Positions 1 through 8,298 of a DNA stretch of 64,000 nucleotides are shown here, piece after piece. Origin of the DNA: Nocardia farcinica. GTDB lineage: Bacteria; Actinomycetota; Actinomycetes; Mycobacteriales; Mycobacteriaceae. The position numbers and the translations under genes were made by a program. Below the pieces are notes generated by a model that had not been told where the DNA came from, did not search any database, and was given only the letters and a program-made list of their open reading frames with translations. The stretch's first letter is position 1. The number at the start of each line of letters is the position of its first letter. The DNA lies in the NCBI RefSeq assembly GCF_001182745.1, contig NZ_LN868939.1, positions 124,001 through 188,000 on the forward strand, read 5' to 3'.

Positions 1-634
1 CGGGCAGCGCCGTCGGGACGACGATGCGCACGATGGTCTTCCACTTGGGGATGCCGAGCGCGTAGGAAGCCTCGCGCAGCTCGTCGGGCACGAGCTTGAG
101 CATCTCCTCGGTGCTGCGCACCACGACCGGCAGCATCAGCAGCACCAGGGCCAGCGACACCGCGAAGGCGCTCTGCGGGAACCCGAGGGTCGCGATCCAC
201 AGCGCGAAGATGAACAGCGCGGCGACGATCGAGGGCACACCGGCGAGGATGTCGACCATGAAGGTGGTCACCTTGGCCAGCCGGCCGCGGCCGTATTCGA
301 CCAGGTAGACCGCCGCCATGATGCCCAGCGGCACCGCGATGATCGCGGCCACCGCCGACTGGATGATGGTGCCGTAGATCGCGTGGTACACACCGCCGCC
401 GGACTGGTCCGGCAGGATGCCCTTCTGGGAGTTCATCCACCAGGTGGAGGAGAGCACCGCGCCGATGCCCTCGCTGACCACCATCCACAGCACCCAGCCC
501 AGCGGGATCAGCGCGACGGCGAAGCAGATGCTCACCACGGCGGTGGCGATGTGGTTCTTGACCTTGCGGGAGGTGCTGATGTCCCGGAAGGTCGGTGCCT
601 TGACCGGCTGGTCGAACTTGGTCAGCGTCGTCAT
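1..634 (-). CDS. pstA: Phosphate ABC transporter permease PstA (partial, C-terminus beyond the left edge)
   Basis: Inner-membrane permease of the high-affinity phosphate importer, partner of PstC. The frame reads from ATG at 634 leftwards off the window, so only about 211 N-terminal residues are visible. The start region reads [14 protein letters not shown] and is followed by several hydrophobic segments. The permease loop is present (EMLKLVPDELREASYALG, the EAA-type contact site for the ATPase). The start overlaps the pstC stop by one base (TGATG), which indicates translational coupling. pstB is expected just outside the window. The function follows from the family and from the pstS-pstC-pstA order. 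Confidence 0.93.
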   Translation of the reverse strand, partial: MTTLTKFDQPVKAPTFRDISTSRKVKNHIATAVVSICFAVALIPLGWVLWMVVSEGIGAVLSSTWWMNSQKGILPDQSGGGVYHAIYGTIIQSAVAAIIAVPLGIMAAVYLVEYGRGRLAKVTTFMVDILAGVPSIVAALFIFALWIATLGFPQSAFAVSLALVLLMLPVVVRSTEEMLKLVPDELREASYALGIPKWKTIVRIVVPTALP

Positions 635-1686
635 CAGCCGTTCACCTTTCCGCCTGCCGCGAGCCGGGCCAGCGCGTTGACCACGAAGGTCAGCGCGAAG
701 AGCACGAAGCCCGCCGCGATGTAGGCACCGGTCGGCAGCGGCGAGCTGAACTCCGATGCCGCCGAAGCGATCTTGGAGGCGAAGGTGTAGCCGCCGTCGA
801 ACAGCGACCAGCTCCCCGCCTGTGCCGAGGTCCGCAGCACGACGAGCACGGCGATGGTCTCACCGAGCGCGCGGCCGAGACCGAGCATGGAGCCGGCGAT
901 GACACCGCTGCGCCCGTAGGGCAGCACGGTCATCCGGACGACCTCCCACTTGGTCGCGCCGAGGGCCTGGGCGGCCTCGATGTGCGCGACCGGGGTCAGG
1001 TTGAACACCTCGCGCGAGACCGAGGTGATGATCGGCAGGATCATCACCGCGAGCACGATGCCCGCGGTGAAGATGGTGCCGCCGCCGGAGATCGAGACGT
1101 TGCCGTCGGAGAACAGGAAGAACCAGCCCAGGTTCTCGTTCAGGAAACGCTGCACCGGCTCGATCTTCGGCGCGAGCACGAGGAAGCCCCACAGACCGAA
1201 CACGATCGAGGGCACCGCCGCCAGCAGGTCGACCAGGGTCGCGAACGGCCTGGCCAGCGCCTTGGGCGCGTAGTGGGTGAGGAACAGGGCGATGCCGACA
1301 CCGATCGGCACCGCGATCACCAGCGCGAACACCGAGCTCAACACGGTGACCATGAACAGGTCGCGGATGCCGAACCGCAGGTTGTCCGGGTCGCTGGTGC
1401 TGAACTCGGTGCTGGTGAAGAAGTTCACCGTGTCGGCCCTGAGCGAAGGCACCGCGCGGATCAGCAGGAACAGCGCGATCAGCGCGATGGCGGCGACGAT
1501 GACGGCGCCGGCGGCGGTGGCCAGCGACCGGAAGATCGTCTCCGCGCGCCCGCTGTGCGGCGTCCTGGTCTTCGTGGGGGCCGATTCGGTGTTCGGTTCA
1601 CTCGGCATGTGCGCAGTATCTCCAGCCGCGGAGGGGCCCGTCGAATCCGACGAGCCCGTCGCGGCCACCTCAGGGTGCACGGTCAT
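634..1686 (-). CDS. pstC: Phosphate ABC transporter permease PstC
   Basis: Second membrane subunit of the phosphate importer, 350 residues. A hydrophilic N-terminal extension of about 50 residues precedes the first membrane helix. Hydrophobic segments then alternate with the permease motif near residues 230-250 ([17 protein letters not shown]). The length suits actinobacterial PstC, which often carries a longer N-terminus. The ATG at 1686 lies 7 bases after the pstS stop, so the three genes form one minus-strand transcript. An internal ATG at about residue 27 is a possible alternative start. Confidence 0.93.
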   Translation of the reverse strand: MTVHPEVAATGSSDSTGPSAAGDTAHMPSEPNTESAPTKTRTPHSGRAETIFRSLATAAGAVIVAAIALIALFLLIRAVPSLRADTVNFFTSTEFSTSDPDNLRFGIRDLFMVTVLSSVFALVIAVPIGVGIALFLTHYAPKALARPFATLVDLLAAVPSIVFGLWGFLVLAPKIEPVQRFLNENLGWFFLFSDGNVSISGGGTIFTAGIVLAVMILPIITSVSREVFNLTPVAHIEAAQALGATKWEVVRMTVLPYGRSGVIAGSMLGLGRALGETIAVLVVLRTSAQAGSWSLFDGGYTFASKIASAASEFSSPLPTGAYIAAGFVLFALTFVVNALARLAAGGKVNG

Positions 1687-1693
1687 GGCTGGC

Positions 1694-2806
1694 TCAGGAG
1701 ATGGCGTTGATCGCCGTGGTCAGCCGGGTCTTGAACTGCTCGGGGATCGGGATGTACCCGTTGTCCTCCAGGCCGTTCTGCCCGTTGGTCACCGCCGAGG
1801 TCAGGAACGCCTTGACGGCCTGGCCGGTGGCGGCATCGGCGTACTTCGAGCACACGATCTCGTAGGTCGCCATCATGATCGGGTAGGAGCCCGCCACGGT
1901 CGGCTGGTAGAACGAGCTGGTGTCGAGGACCAGGTCGTTGCCCTCGCCCTTGATCTTCACGCCGTCGATGGCCTTGCCCGCGGTCTCGACCGAGAGCTTC
2001 ACCGGCTCCGGCCCGGCCGAGGTGACGATCTGGGCGACCGAGAGGTTCTGCGACTTGGCGAAGGACCACTCGTTGTAGGTGATCGAGTTCTTGGTGTTCT
2101 TGATCGCGGCCGAGGTGCCCTCGTTGCCCTTGGCGCCCTCACCGACACCGCCGTTGAAGGTCTTGCCGCCGCCCTTGCCCCAGGCGCCGCCCGAGGCCGC
2201 GTCCAGGTAGAGCTGGAAGTTGTCGGTGGTACCCGACTCGTCGGAGCGGAAGATCACCGCGATCGGCGCGGCGGGCAGCTGCGCGTTCGGGTTCAGCGCC
2301 TTGATCTCGGGGGCGTCCCAGGTCTTGATGGTGCCGTTGAAGATCTTCGCCGCGGTCGGGCCGTCCAGCACGAGGTCGGTCACGCCGTCGATGTTGTAGG
2401 TGATGGCGATGGGGCCGAACACGGTCGGCAGGTTCCAGGCCGGGGCGCCGCAGCGTTCCTGGGCCTTGGCAGGCTCGCCCTTGGACTGGCTGAGCGGGGA
2501 GTCCGAGCCACCGAAGTCGGTCTGGCCGCCGAGGAACTCGTTGACGCCCGCGCCGGAGCCGCTGGAGGTGTAGTTGAGGGTGTAGCCGTCGCAGTTGGCT
2601 TCGTAGGCGGCGATGAAGCGCTCCATCGCGTTCTTCTGGGAGGAGGCGCCGCTGGCCTTCAGCGACTCCTTGCCGCCGCAGGCGACGCTGCTGTTGGCCG
2701 CGTTGCTGGTGTCACCGCTGGTGTTGTCGTCACTGCCACAGGCGGCGAGAGGCATGGCGACGACGGCCAGAGCACCCACCAGGGCGCTGCTGCGCTTGAA
2801 ATTCAC
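1694..2806 (-). CDS. pstS: Phosphate-binding lipoprotein PstS
   Basis: Periplasm-side phosphate-binding subunit anchored as a lipoprotein, 370 residues from the GTG at 2806. That start is chosen because a strong GGAGGAATA ribosome site sits directly before it and because the protein then opens with a basic, hydrophobic signal peptide ending in the lipobox LAAC followed by GSDDN. A longer open frame reaches 3046 but would bury the signal peptide. Typical PstS segments include [20 protein letters not shown] and the [12 protein letters not shown] phosphate-binding loop. It heads pstSCA and is probably phosphate-regulated (see the PHO-box-like repeat upstream). Confidence 0.94.
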   Translation of the reverse strand: MNFKRSSALVGALAVVAMPLAACGSDDNTSGDTSNAANSSVACGGKESLKASGASSQKNAMERFIAAYEANCDGYTLNYTSSGSGAGVNEFLGGQTDFGGSDSPLSQSKGEPAKAQERCGAPAWNLPTVFGPIAITYNIDGVTDLVLDGPTAAKIFNGTIKTWDAPEIKALNPNAQLPAAPIAVIFRSDESGTTDNFQLYLDAASGGAWGKGGGKTFNGGVGEGAKGNEGTSAAIKNTKNSITYNEWSFAKSQNLSVAQIVTSAGPEPVKLSVETAGKAIDGVKIKGEGNDLVLDTSSFYQPTVAGSYPIMMATYEIVCSKYADAATGQAVKAFLTSAVTNGQNGLEDNGYIPIPEQFKTRLTTAINAIS

Positions 2807-2921
2807 TATTCCTCCGGGAATCGCGTCCGACACGCCCGGTCCCTCACCGGCCCGGGCGGGTGGTTGTGGTGGCCGTTCACGGGGAACTTGCGCACCGGGC
2901 AACGGCCTGCTGCCCACAAAT

Positions 2922-2976
2922 AACGTAGAGTCGCCCGGTTGACAGTTGGACGAGCCGGAGTGAACGCGAGGTGAAC
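2922..2976 (-). promoter_or_regulatory. Probable phosphate-controlled pstS promoter with PHO-box-like repeat
   Basis: On the minus strand GTTCACC and GTTCACT occur as direct repeats with an 11-base period (complements at 2970-2976 and 2959-2965). This matches the form of the PHO boxes bound by PhoP in Streptomyces. A TACGTT box (2922-2927) lies 31 bases downstream and could be the -10 element, giving a leader of roughly 110 bases before the pstS GTG. The repeat and spacing are seen; the regulator is inferred. Confidence 0.6.
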
Positions 2977-3071
2977 AGGGCCGTCCGATTGCGTCCGAAT
3001 TGCGTGATATTTGCCGCATTTTTACCTGCGGACACTCCCGCGCCACCTCGCGTTCCGTGATCGACCCCCGG

Positions 3072-3983
3072 TCAGGCCCCGTTCGCGGCGTACGCCACGT
3101 CCACGTGCGCGGGCGCGAACCCGAGCTTGGTGTAGGTGTTCACCGCGGCGGTGTTGTCGGCCTCGGTATACAGCAGCACCCCGCCCAGCCCGCGCTCGCG
3201 CAGGTGGTGCAGACCCGCCAGGGTGAGCAGTCGGCCCAGGCCACGCCCCTGCGCCGCCGGATCGATCCCCACGACGTAGACCTCGCCCACCGGCGGCTGC
3301 TCGTCGGCGTGCACCTTCGTCCAGTGGAAGCCGAGGACGCGGTCGGGCGCGGCGGTGTCGGTGGCCAGGAACAGGCCGGCCGGATCGAACCAGGACTCGG
3401 CCCGGCGCACCGCGATGTCGCGCTCGGTCCAGCCGCCCTGTTCGGGATGCCAGTCGAACGCCGCATTGTTGACGCGGAGCAGTTCGGCGTCGTCGGCCGG
3501 ACCCGCGTAGGTACGGAGGACGATCCCGTCCGGAACCACCAACTCCGGTAACTGCGGCGTTGCCAGGCTGCGGCGCATCTGCCACAACTCGCGGGCGGTG
3601 CGCAGCCCGAGCCGGGCGGCGACCGCCTTGGCCGCGGGCCGGTCACCGTGCGCCCACACCCGCGCGTCCGCACCGCCCGCCGCCAGCGCCTCGCGTACCA
3701 ACGCGGTGCCGATGCCACGGCCGCGCCGCGCCGGCGCCACGGCGGCCTCCGCCATGGCGGGGTGATCTCCATGTGCCGGAACGAGATTCGCGTAGCCGGC
3801 CAGTTCGCCGTCGTGTTCGGCCAGCAGGTGCCTGGCCGCACCGGGCTCGCCCAGGGAGAGCACCGCCTGTTCGGAGACGGGCGCGACGCCGTCGGCCGCG
3901 CTCGCGGCGGCGAGGAGTTCGCGCACCGCGTCGGCGGTCTCGCCGTCCAGCCGCTGCGCCCAGCGCACGGTGATGTCGCCCAT
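3072..3983 (-). CDS. mshD: Mycothiol synthase MshD
   Basis: Catalyses the last step of mycothiol synthesis, acetyl transfer from acetyl-CoA to the cysteinyl amine of Cys-GlcN-Ins. The 303 residues hold two tandem GNAT acetyltransferase domains. The N-terminal one has an [12 protein letters not shown] acetyl-CoA loop near residue 88. The C-terminal one has [12 protein letters not shown] near residue 250, then the [16 protein letters not shown] tail typical of GNAT folds. Length matches the family. It starts 3 bases after the glnR stop, the same pairing as Rv0818-Rv0819 in M. tuberculosis, so it is probably cotranscribed with glnR. Confidence 0.93.
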   Translation of the reverse strand: MGDITVRWAQRLDGETADAVRELLAAASAADGVAPVSEQAVLSLGEPGAARHLLAEHDGELAGYANLVPAHGDHPAMAEAAVAPARRGRGIGTALVREALAAGGADARVWAHGDRPAAKAVAARLGLRTARELWQMRRSLATPQLPELVVPDGIVLRTYAGPADDAELLRVNNAAFDWHPEQGGWTERDIAVRRAESWFDPAGLFLATDTAAPDRVLGFHWTKVHADEQPPVGEVYVVGIDPAAQGRGLGRLLTLAGLHHLRERGLGGVLLYTEADNTAAVNTYTKLGFAPAHVDVAYAANGA

Positions 3984-3986
3984 GGA

Positions 3987-4745
3987 TTACTGCGCCGATC
4001 CGTTGACGGGGGCGAACGAATCGTCGCCTTCGCTGTCGTCCTCGGGGAAGGACACCGCCTCACCCTTGGCCGGGGTGCGCGCCGGGCGCACCGCCTTGTA
4101 TCCGACGTTGCGCACGGTGCCGATCAGCGATTCGTACTCGCTGCCGAGCTTGGCGCGCAGGCGCCGCACGTGCACGTCGACGGTGCGGGTGCCGCCGAAG
4201 AAGTCGTAGCCCCAGACCTCCTGCAGCAGCTGGGCGCGGGTGAACACCCGGCCCGCGTGCTGGGCGAGGTACTTCAGCAGCTCGAACTCCTTGTAGGTGA
4301 GATCGAGCGGGCGGCCGCGCAGCCGGGCGGTGTAGGTGCCCTCGTCGATCACCAGCTCACCCAGGGTGATCTTGCCGGTGTTCTCGGGGCTGGCCACCCC
4401 GCCGTTGCGGCCGACGAGCAGGCGCAGACGCGCGTCCAGTTCGGCCGGGCCGGTGCCGGGCAGCAGGATGTCGTCCAGGCCCCAGTCGGCGTTGACCGCG
4501 ACCAGGCCGCCTTCGGTGAGTACCGCGACGACGGGAACCGACGAACCGGTGCTGCCGAGCAGTCGGCACAGGCCGCGAGCCGCGGCCAGGTCGGTGCGGG
4601 CATCGACCAGGGCGACATCCGCGGTCCCCGCCTCGAGCAGCGAGGCCACCTCGGTGGGCGCCGGTCGCACGGTGTGCGCGAGCAGCGCGAGCGAGGGCAA
4701 CACCGACTCGGGGTTGGGGTCGGAGGTCAGCAGGAGCAGCTCCAC
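3987..4745 (-). CDS. glnR: Nitrogen response regulator GlnR (OmpR family)
   Basis: Global regulator of nitrogen assimilation genes in actinomycetes. From the GTG at 4745 the protein has 252 residues beginning [15 protein letters not shown], which matches known GlnR starts. An AGGAGGG ribosome site precedes this GTG; the in-frame ATG at 4760 lies inside that site and is less likely. The atypical receiver domain covers about residues 1-115 ([17 protein letters not shown]). The winged-helix DNA-binding domain covers 130-225 ([19 protein letters not shown], then [15 protein letters not shown]). The tail is acidic and low-complexity. No sensor kinase is adjacent, as usual for GlnR. Confidence 0.93.
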   Translation of the reverse strand: MELLLLTSDPNPESVLPSLALLAHTVRPAPTEVASLLEAGTADVALVDARTDLAAARGLCRLLGSTGSSVPVVAVLTEGGLVAVNADWGLDDILLPGTGPAELDARLRLLVGRNGGVASPENTGKITLGELVIDEGTYTARLRGRPLDLTYKEFELLKYLAQHAGRVFTRAQLLQEVWGYDFFGGTRTVDVHVRRLRAKLGSEYESLIGTVRNVGYKAVRPARTPAKGEAVSFPEDDSEGDDSFAPVNGSAQ

Positions 4746-4915
4746 AAGCCCTCCTCCCATCTCATAGCACGGGCAACAGCAGCACCGCCGAAAGCCACAT
4801 TGCTGATACAGGTGATCGGAGCAAGATTAGCGCGTAGAGCCCGATGACCTCGCACTCCGGCCACCATCGGGCACCGTCGCCGCCACCGTGCCCTTCCCGC
4901 ATTAGTGTGCAGGGC

Positions 4916-5728
4916 ATGCGCAAGCTGATCATCGGCCTGCTGTGCCTGGCGGGCGTGGCCGTGCTCGTGGACTTCGCCGCGGCCGCCTACTCGGAGTACC
5001 GCGTCTCGCGGACGCTGCGCGAGGGAGCCGATCTCAGCGCCGACCCCGAGGTCACCATCCACGGGTTCCCCTTCCTCGCCCAGGCGCTGGACGGCCGGTA
5101 CCAGAGTGTGGTCATCCGCGCGGCGGTCAAGCGGCCGGACATCCCCGGCGAGATCTCCGTCGACGCCACCCTCACCGGCGTGCAACTGAGCCTGAGCGAG
5201 CTCAACGACGGCGGCGGCAGGCGGGTGCCGGTCGAGCGGGTCGAGGCGGCGATGCGCATCGAGCCCACCGAGCTGGGCAGGTTGTTCAACATCCCGGATC
5301 TGCAAGTGCATTCGCGTCCGGCGGACAAATCGGACGGCACCGGCGGATCGGGCGGTTCCGGCATGACCACCGAGGGCGCGCTGGTGCTCACCGGCACCCT
5401 GCCCGGCACCGGCACGCAGCCGGGCAAGGCGGCGGGCCAGGGCGGGGAGAAGGTCGCGGTCGACGCCGAACTCGTGCTCGACGGCGACCAGATCCGGATC
5501 ACCGCCACCGAGTTGCACCGCAGCAGCGACAGCGACCTGAGCACCACCGCGGTGGTGCCCGAGGCCGAGCAGCCCGCCGTGCTGGCCCGCTTCACGCGCA
5601 CCATCGATACGAAGGATCTGCCGTTCGGCGTGCACCCCACCAAGGTGATCGCGCTCGGCGGCCAGATCGTGGTCGACGGCAGAGGAGACAACGTGACCAT
5701 CGATCTCGACCAGTTGCAGCGGCCATGA
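4916..5728 (+). CDS. lmeA: LmeA-family phospholipid-binding protein (DUF2993)
   Basis: Exported or membrane-anchored lipid-binding protein of 270 residues. In mycobacteria the homologue LmeA (Rv0817c) binds phospholipid and is needed for normal lipomannan elongation. An N-terminal hydrophobic segment (residues about 4-22) is followed by the DUF2993 opening (VTIHGFPFLAQALDGRYQSV). A Gly/Ser-rich insert lies near residues 138-150. The ATG at 4916 has TAGTGT seven bases upstream, so it is probably leaderless; an upstream in-frame start at 4844 lacks support. It overlaps the next gene by 4 bases (ATGA). The gene is divergent from glnR. Confidence 0.88.
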   Translation: MRKLIIGLLCLAGVAVLVDFAAAAYSEYRVSRTLREGADLSADPEVTIHGFPFLAQALDGRYQSVVIRAAVKRPDIPGEISVDATLTGVQLSLSELNDGGGRRVPVERVEAAMRIEPTELGRLFNIPDLQVHSRPADKSDGTGGSGGSGMTTEGALVLTGTLPGTGTQPGKAAGQGGEKVAVDAELVLDGDQIRITATELHRSSDSDLSTTAVVPEAEQPAVLARFTRTIDTKDLPFGVHPTKVIALGGQIVVDGRGDNVTIDLDQLQRP

Positions 5729-6171
5729 CCGAAATCACAATTCTGATCGTCGTGCTGGTGCTGGCGGTGTTGATCGGGCTGCTGATCCGGCGCCGCGAGG
5801 GCCGCGCGCGCCCGGCGGCGCCCGCGAGCACCAACCCCGAGCGGGCCGGGCTGCTCGCCGCCGCGGGCGTCACCGGTACCGGCCCGGCGGTACTGCACTT
5901 CTCCGCGGAATGGTGTGGCCCGTGCGCGGCCGTGCGCCGCGTCGTCGCCGGTGTCACAGCGGATTTGGCGGCCGAGCCGCACCCGCCGCAGGACATCGAG
6001 ATCGACATCGACGCCGAGCCCGCGCTGGCCCGCGAACTCAATGTGCTGTCGCTGCCGACGACCTTCGTCTTCGATGCCGCGGGCCGCGAGCGGTTCCGGA
6101 TCTCCGGCGTGCCCAAGGCCGGCGATCTGCGTTCCGCGCTGGCCCCCTTGACGGCCGCGGACCAGGGCTGA
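5725..6171 (+). CDS. Membrane-anchored thioredoxin-like protein (ThiX type)
   Basis: Small thiol-disulfide protein of 148 residues. One N-terminal transmembrane helix (residues about 4-22) is followed by a basic stretch and a thioredoxin fold with the active site WCGPC at residues 63-67 and the cis-proline region LSLPTTFVF. The domain probably faces the cytoplasm or the cell-wall side; the sequence does not settle which. It is translationally coupled to lmeA by ATGA overlap and precedes the sulfur transfer cluster, as thiX (Rv0816c) does in M. tuberculosis. Confidence 0.85.
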   Translation: MTEITILIVVLVLAVLIGLLIRRREGRARPAAPASTNPERAGLLAAAGVTGTGPAVLHFSAEWCGPCAAVRRVVAGVTADLAAEPHPPQDIEIDIDAEPALARELNVLSLPTTFVFDAAGRERFRISGVPKAGDLRSALAPLTAADQG

Positions 6172-6217
6172 GAACACCGGCCGCGCACCCCCGGTCCAAT
6201 TTCCCGCGCCGATTGGG

Positions 6218-6223
6218 TAAACT
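6218..6223 (+). promoter_or_regulatory. -10 box of a leaderless transcript for the cysteine leader peptide
   Basis: TAAACT ends 7 bases before the GTG at 6231, so transcription should start on or next to that GTG. No ribosome site is present. No convincing -35 box was seen. Confidence 0.6.
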
Positions 6224-6230
6224 GCCTCAC

Positions 6231-6317
6231 GTGCAAGCCAACCACGAGCTGATGCTCACCCGACGCCGCACAGTGGATCTGTGTCGGCTCGGTGGTTGTT
6301 GCTGCCTGTGCCGCTGA
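6231..6317 (+). CDS. Cysteine-rich leader peptide, probable cysteine-responsive attenuator
   Basis: A 28-codon frame beginning at a leaderless GTG and ending in LCRLGGCCCLCR followed by TGA. Five of its last eleven codons are cysteine, three of them consecutive. In mycobacteria, leaderless poly-cysteine short frames are reported to act as cysteine-responsive attenuators upstream of sulfur genes, including the cysA2 operon, and this one sits in the same place. An imperfect hairpin (arms 6321-6330 and 6344-6352) lies just after the stop. When cysteine is scarce, ribosomes should stall on the Cys codons and change expression of the downstream DUF4395-sulfurtransferase-DUF1416 genes. An internal ATG at 6252 is a less likely start. 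Confidence 0.8.
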   Translation: MQANHELMLTRRRTVDLCRLGGCCCLCR

Positions 6318-6437
6318 TCGGTCGGCCGTCCTCTCGTCTCTCCGACGCCGACCGCTGCCCGCCGTGCGAGTGATCTCACGATCCCCCGGCGATCTGGCAA
6401 TCCCGCCATCGAAGCAATCAGCGCAGGAGTACGCACC

Positions 6438-6926
6438 ATGTCCACCACCTCCACCACCACCGAAGCCGACGGCGCCCTCGACCGGGTCGACGTGCGCGGG
6501 CCGCGGTTCGTCGCCTGGATCACCACCGCCGTGCTGGTGCTGGTCCTGCTGGCCGCCGCCGTCTCCCCCGGGCTCGCCGCCGTCCTGATCGCCGTGCAGG
6601 CGGTCGTGTTCGCGATCGGCGCGCTGGCCGGGCCGCGCAAGCACCCCTACGGACTGGTCTTCGCCGCCCTGGTCGCACCGCGACTCGGGCCGGTGCGCGA
6701 GACCGAGCCGACCCCGCCGCTGCGCTTCGCCCAACTGCTCGGCTTCGTCTTCGCGGCCGTGTCACTGCTGGGCTTCGTGCTCGGCTCCACCGTCGTCGGC
6801 GCCGTGTTCGCCGGCTTCGCGCTGTTCGCGGCGTTCCTGAACGCCGCGTTCGGCCTCTGCCTGGGCTGCCGGATCTATCCGCTGGTCGCCCGCTTCCGCC
6901 CCGCCGGGTCCCCGGCATCGAACTGA
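6438..6926 (+). CDS. DUF4395 membrane protein
   Basis: Integral membrane protein of 162 residues, function unproven. A hydrophilic N-terminus of about 25 residues is followed by roughly four hydrophobic helices. The family hallmark is near the C-terminus (GLCLGCRIYPL), where two cysteines flank the last helix. The start has a GGAG site 8 bases upstream. DUF4395 proteins often accompany rhodanese and thioredoxin genes, which suggests a role in sulfur or thiol chemistry at the membrane. It is the first gene after the cysteine leader, so it is probably controlled by it. Confidence 0.82.
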   Translation: MSTTSTTTEADGALDRVDVRGPRFVAWITTAVLVLVLLAAAVSPGLAAVLIAVQAVVFAIGALAGPRKHPYGLVFAALVAPRLGPVRETEPTPPLRFAQLLGFVFAAVSLLGFVLGSTVVGAVFAGFALFAAFLNAAFGLCLGCRIYPLVARFRPAGSPASN

Positions 6927-6955
6927 CCCTGCTCGTCATCGCTGAAAGGAACACA

Positions 6956-7789
6956 ATGGCTCGCTCCGATGTCCTGGTCTCCGTGGACTGGGCCGAAGAG
7001 AACCTCAACACCCCCGGCGTGGTTTTCGTCGAGGTCGACGAGGACACCTCCGCCTACGACAACGGCCACATCGAGGGTGCCGTCCGCCTCGACTGGAAGA
7101 ACGACCTGCAGGATCCGGTTCGCCGGGACTTCGTCAACCAGCAGCAGTTCTCCGACCTGCTCTCGGCGCGCGGCATCTCCAACGACGACGAGGTGATCCT
7201 CTACGGCGGCAACAACAACTGGTTCGCCGCCTACGCCTACTGGTACTTCAAGCTCTACGGCCACAACAACGTCAAGCTGCTCGACGGCGGCCGCAAGAAG
7301 TGGGAACTGGACGGCCGCCCGCTGTCCACCGAGCCGGTCAACCGCCCGGCCACCCAGTACAAGGCCTCCGCGCCGGATCTGTCGATCCGCGCCTTCCGTG
7401 ACGAGGTCATCGCGGCCATCGGCACCAAGAACCTCGTCGACGTGCGTTCGCCCGACGAGTTCTCCGGCAAGATCCTCGCCCCCGCGCACCTGCCGCAGGA
7501 GCAGAGCCAGCGTCCCGGCCACATCCCCGGCGCGATCAACGTGCCGTGGAGCAAGGCGGCCAACGAGGACGGCACCTTCAAGTCCGACGAGGAACTCACC
7601 GAGATCTACAAGGAAGCGGGCCTGGATCCGGAGAAGGAGACCATCGCCTACTGCCGCATCGGTGAGCGGTCCTCGCACACCTGGTTCGTCCTGCAGGAGC
7701 TGCTGGGCCACCAGAACGTCAAGAACTACGACGGGAGCTGGACGGAGTACGGCTCCCTCGTCGGTGCACCGATCGAGTTGGGAGCGTAA
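6956..7789 (+). CDS. Thiosulfate sulfurtransferase (tandem rhodanese, CysA2/SseA type)
   Basis: Transfers sulfane sulfur from thiosulfate to a thiophilic acceptor through a cysteine persulfide. The 277 residues hold two rhodanese domains, an inactive N-terminal one (about 5-140) and an active C-terminal one (about 160-275). The active loop CRIGERS carries the catalytic Cys at residue 233. The length matches the mycobacterial CysA2/CysA3 proteins. It follows the DUF4395 gene by 29 bases and precedes the DUF1416 gene by 5, so the three form an operon, probably under the cysteine leader. The symbol is left blank because cysA is used for different genes in different species. Confidence 0.92.
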   Translation: MARSDVLVSVDWAEENLNTPGVVFVEVDEDTSAYDNGHIEGAVRLDWKNDLQDPVRRDFVNQQQFSDLLSARGISNDDEVILYGGNNNWFAAYAYWYFKLYGHNNVKLLDGGRKKWELDGRPLSTEPVNRPATQYKASAPDLSIRAFRDEVIAAIGTKNLVDVRSPDEFSGKILAPAHLPQEQSQRPGHIPGAINVPWSKAANEDGTFKSDEELTEIYKEAGLDPEKETIAYCRIGERSSHTWFVLQELLGHQNVKNYDGSWTEYGSLVGAPIELGA

Positions 7790-7794
7790 TCAGC

Positions 7795-8100
7795 ATGTGT
7801 GCAGCACCTACCCAGGGACAGGCCATTCCGGCAGGCGTCGACGTGGAGAAGGAGACGGTCATCACCGGCCGCGTCCTTGCCTCCGACGGGCAGCCGGTGG
7901 GCGGCGCGTTCGTCCGCCTGCTCGACGGCAACGGTGACTTCACCGCCGAGGTCGTCGCCTCCGGCACCGGTGACTTCCGCTTCTTCGCGGCGCCGGGCAC
8001 GTGGACCGTGCGCGCGCTGTCCTCGGCGGGCAACGGCTCGGCCGAGGTGCGCCCCGAGGGCGCGGGCATCCACACCGTGGACGTCGCGGTCGCCAAGTAA
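7795..8100 (+). CDS. DUF1416 protein (SseC type)
   Basis: A 101-residue protein of the actinobacterial DUF1416 family. It has a predicted beta-sandwich, carboxypeptidase-regulatory-like core (VITGRVLASDGQPVGGAFVR, then GTGDFRFFAAPGTWTVRAL). In mycobacteria the sseC genes always follow cysA-type sulfurtransferases, as here with a 5-base gap and a GGAG site. A role in sulfur transfer or carriage is inferred from that linkage only. One cysteine is present at residue 2. A strong hairpin follows the stop. Confidence 0.87.
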   Translation: MCAAPTQGQAIPAGVDVEKETVITGRVLASDGQPVGGAFVRLLDGNGDFTAEVVASGTGDFRFFAAPGTWTVRALSSAGNGSAEVRPEGAGIHTVDVAVAK

Positions 8101-8115
8101 GAACAGCAGGGCACG

Positions 8116-8168
8116 ACGGCCCCGCGGCTCCCGCCGGTTCTACCGGTGGGTTGCCGCGGGGCCGTTTC
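8116..8168 (+). terminator. Intrinsic terminator after the sulfur transfer operon
   Basis: Perfect 12-bp stem ACGGCCCCGCGG (8116-8127) with its complement at 8154-8165. The loop contains a smaller GC hairpin, and a short T-rich run (TTTCGTT) follows. It starts 16 bases after the DUF1416 stop. Confidence 0.8.
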
Positions 8169-8202
8169 GTTGCCGGGGACCGAGGTGGATAGACTCGGTT
8201 GC

Positions 8203-8298
8203 GTGGTCCTCTTCTTCGAGATTCTGCTGGTCCTGGTGTCGCTGCTGATCGGCTGGTTCGGCCTGTACGTCTTCTACCGGCTGTTCACCGAGTCATGA
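8203..8298 (+). CDS. 31-residue single-span membrane peptide
   Basis: Short frame from GTG at 8203 to TGA at 8296-8298. The protein is almost entirely hydrophobic ([18 protein letters not shown], then [13 protein letters not shown]), a single predicted membrane helix. A TAGACT box ends 7 bases before the GTG, so the transcript is probably leaderless. The stop overlaps the next ATG (ATGA), coupling it to the nitrobindin-like gene. The good promoter geometry and the overlap support a real gene; the function is unknown. Confidence 0.72.
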   Translation: MVLFFEILLVLVSLLIGWFGLYVFYRLFTES

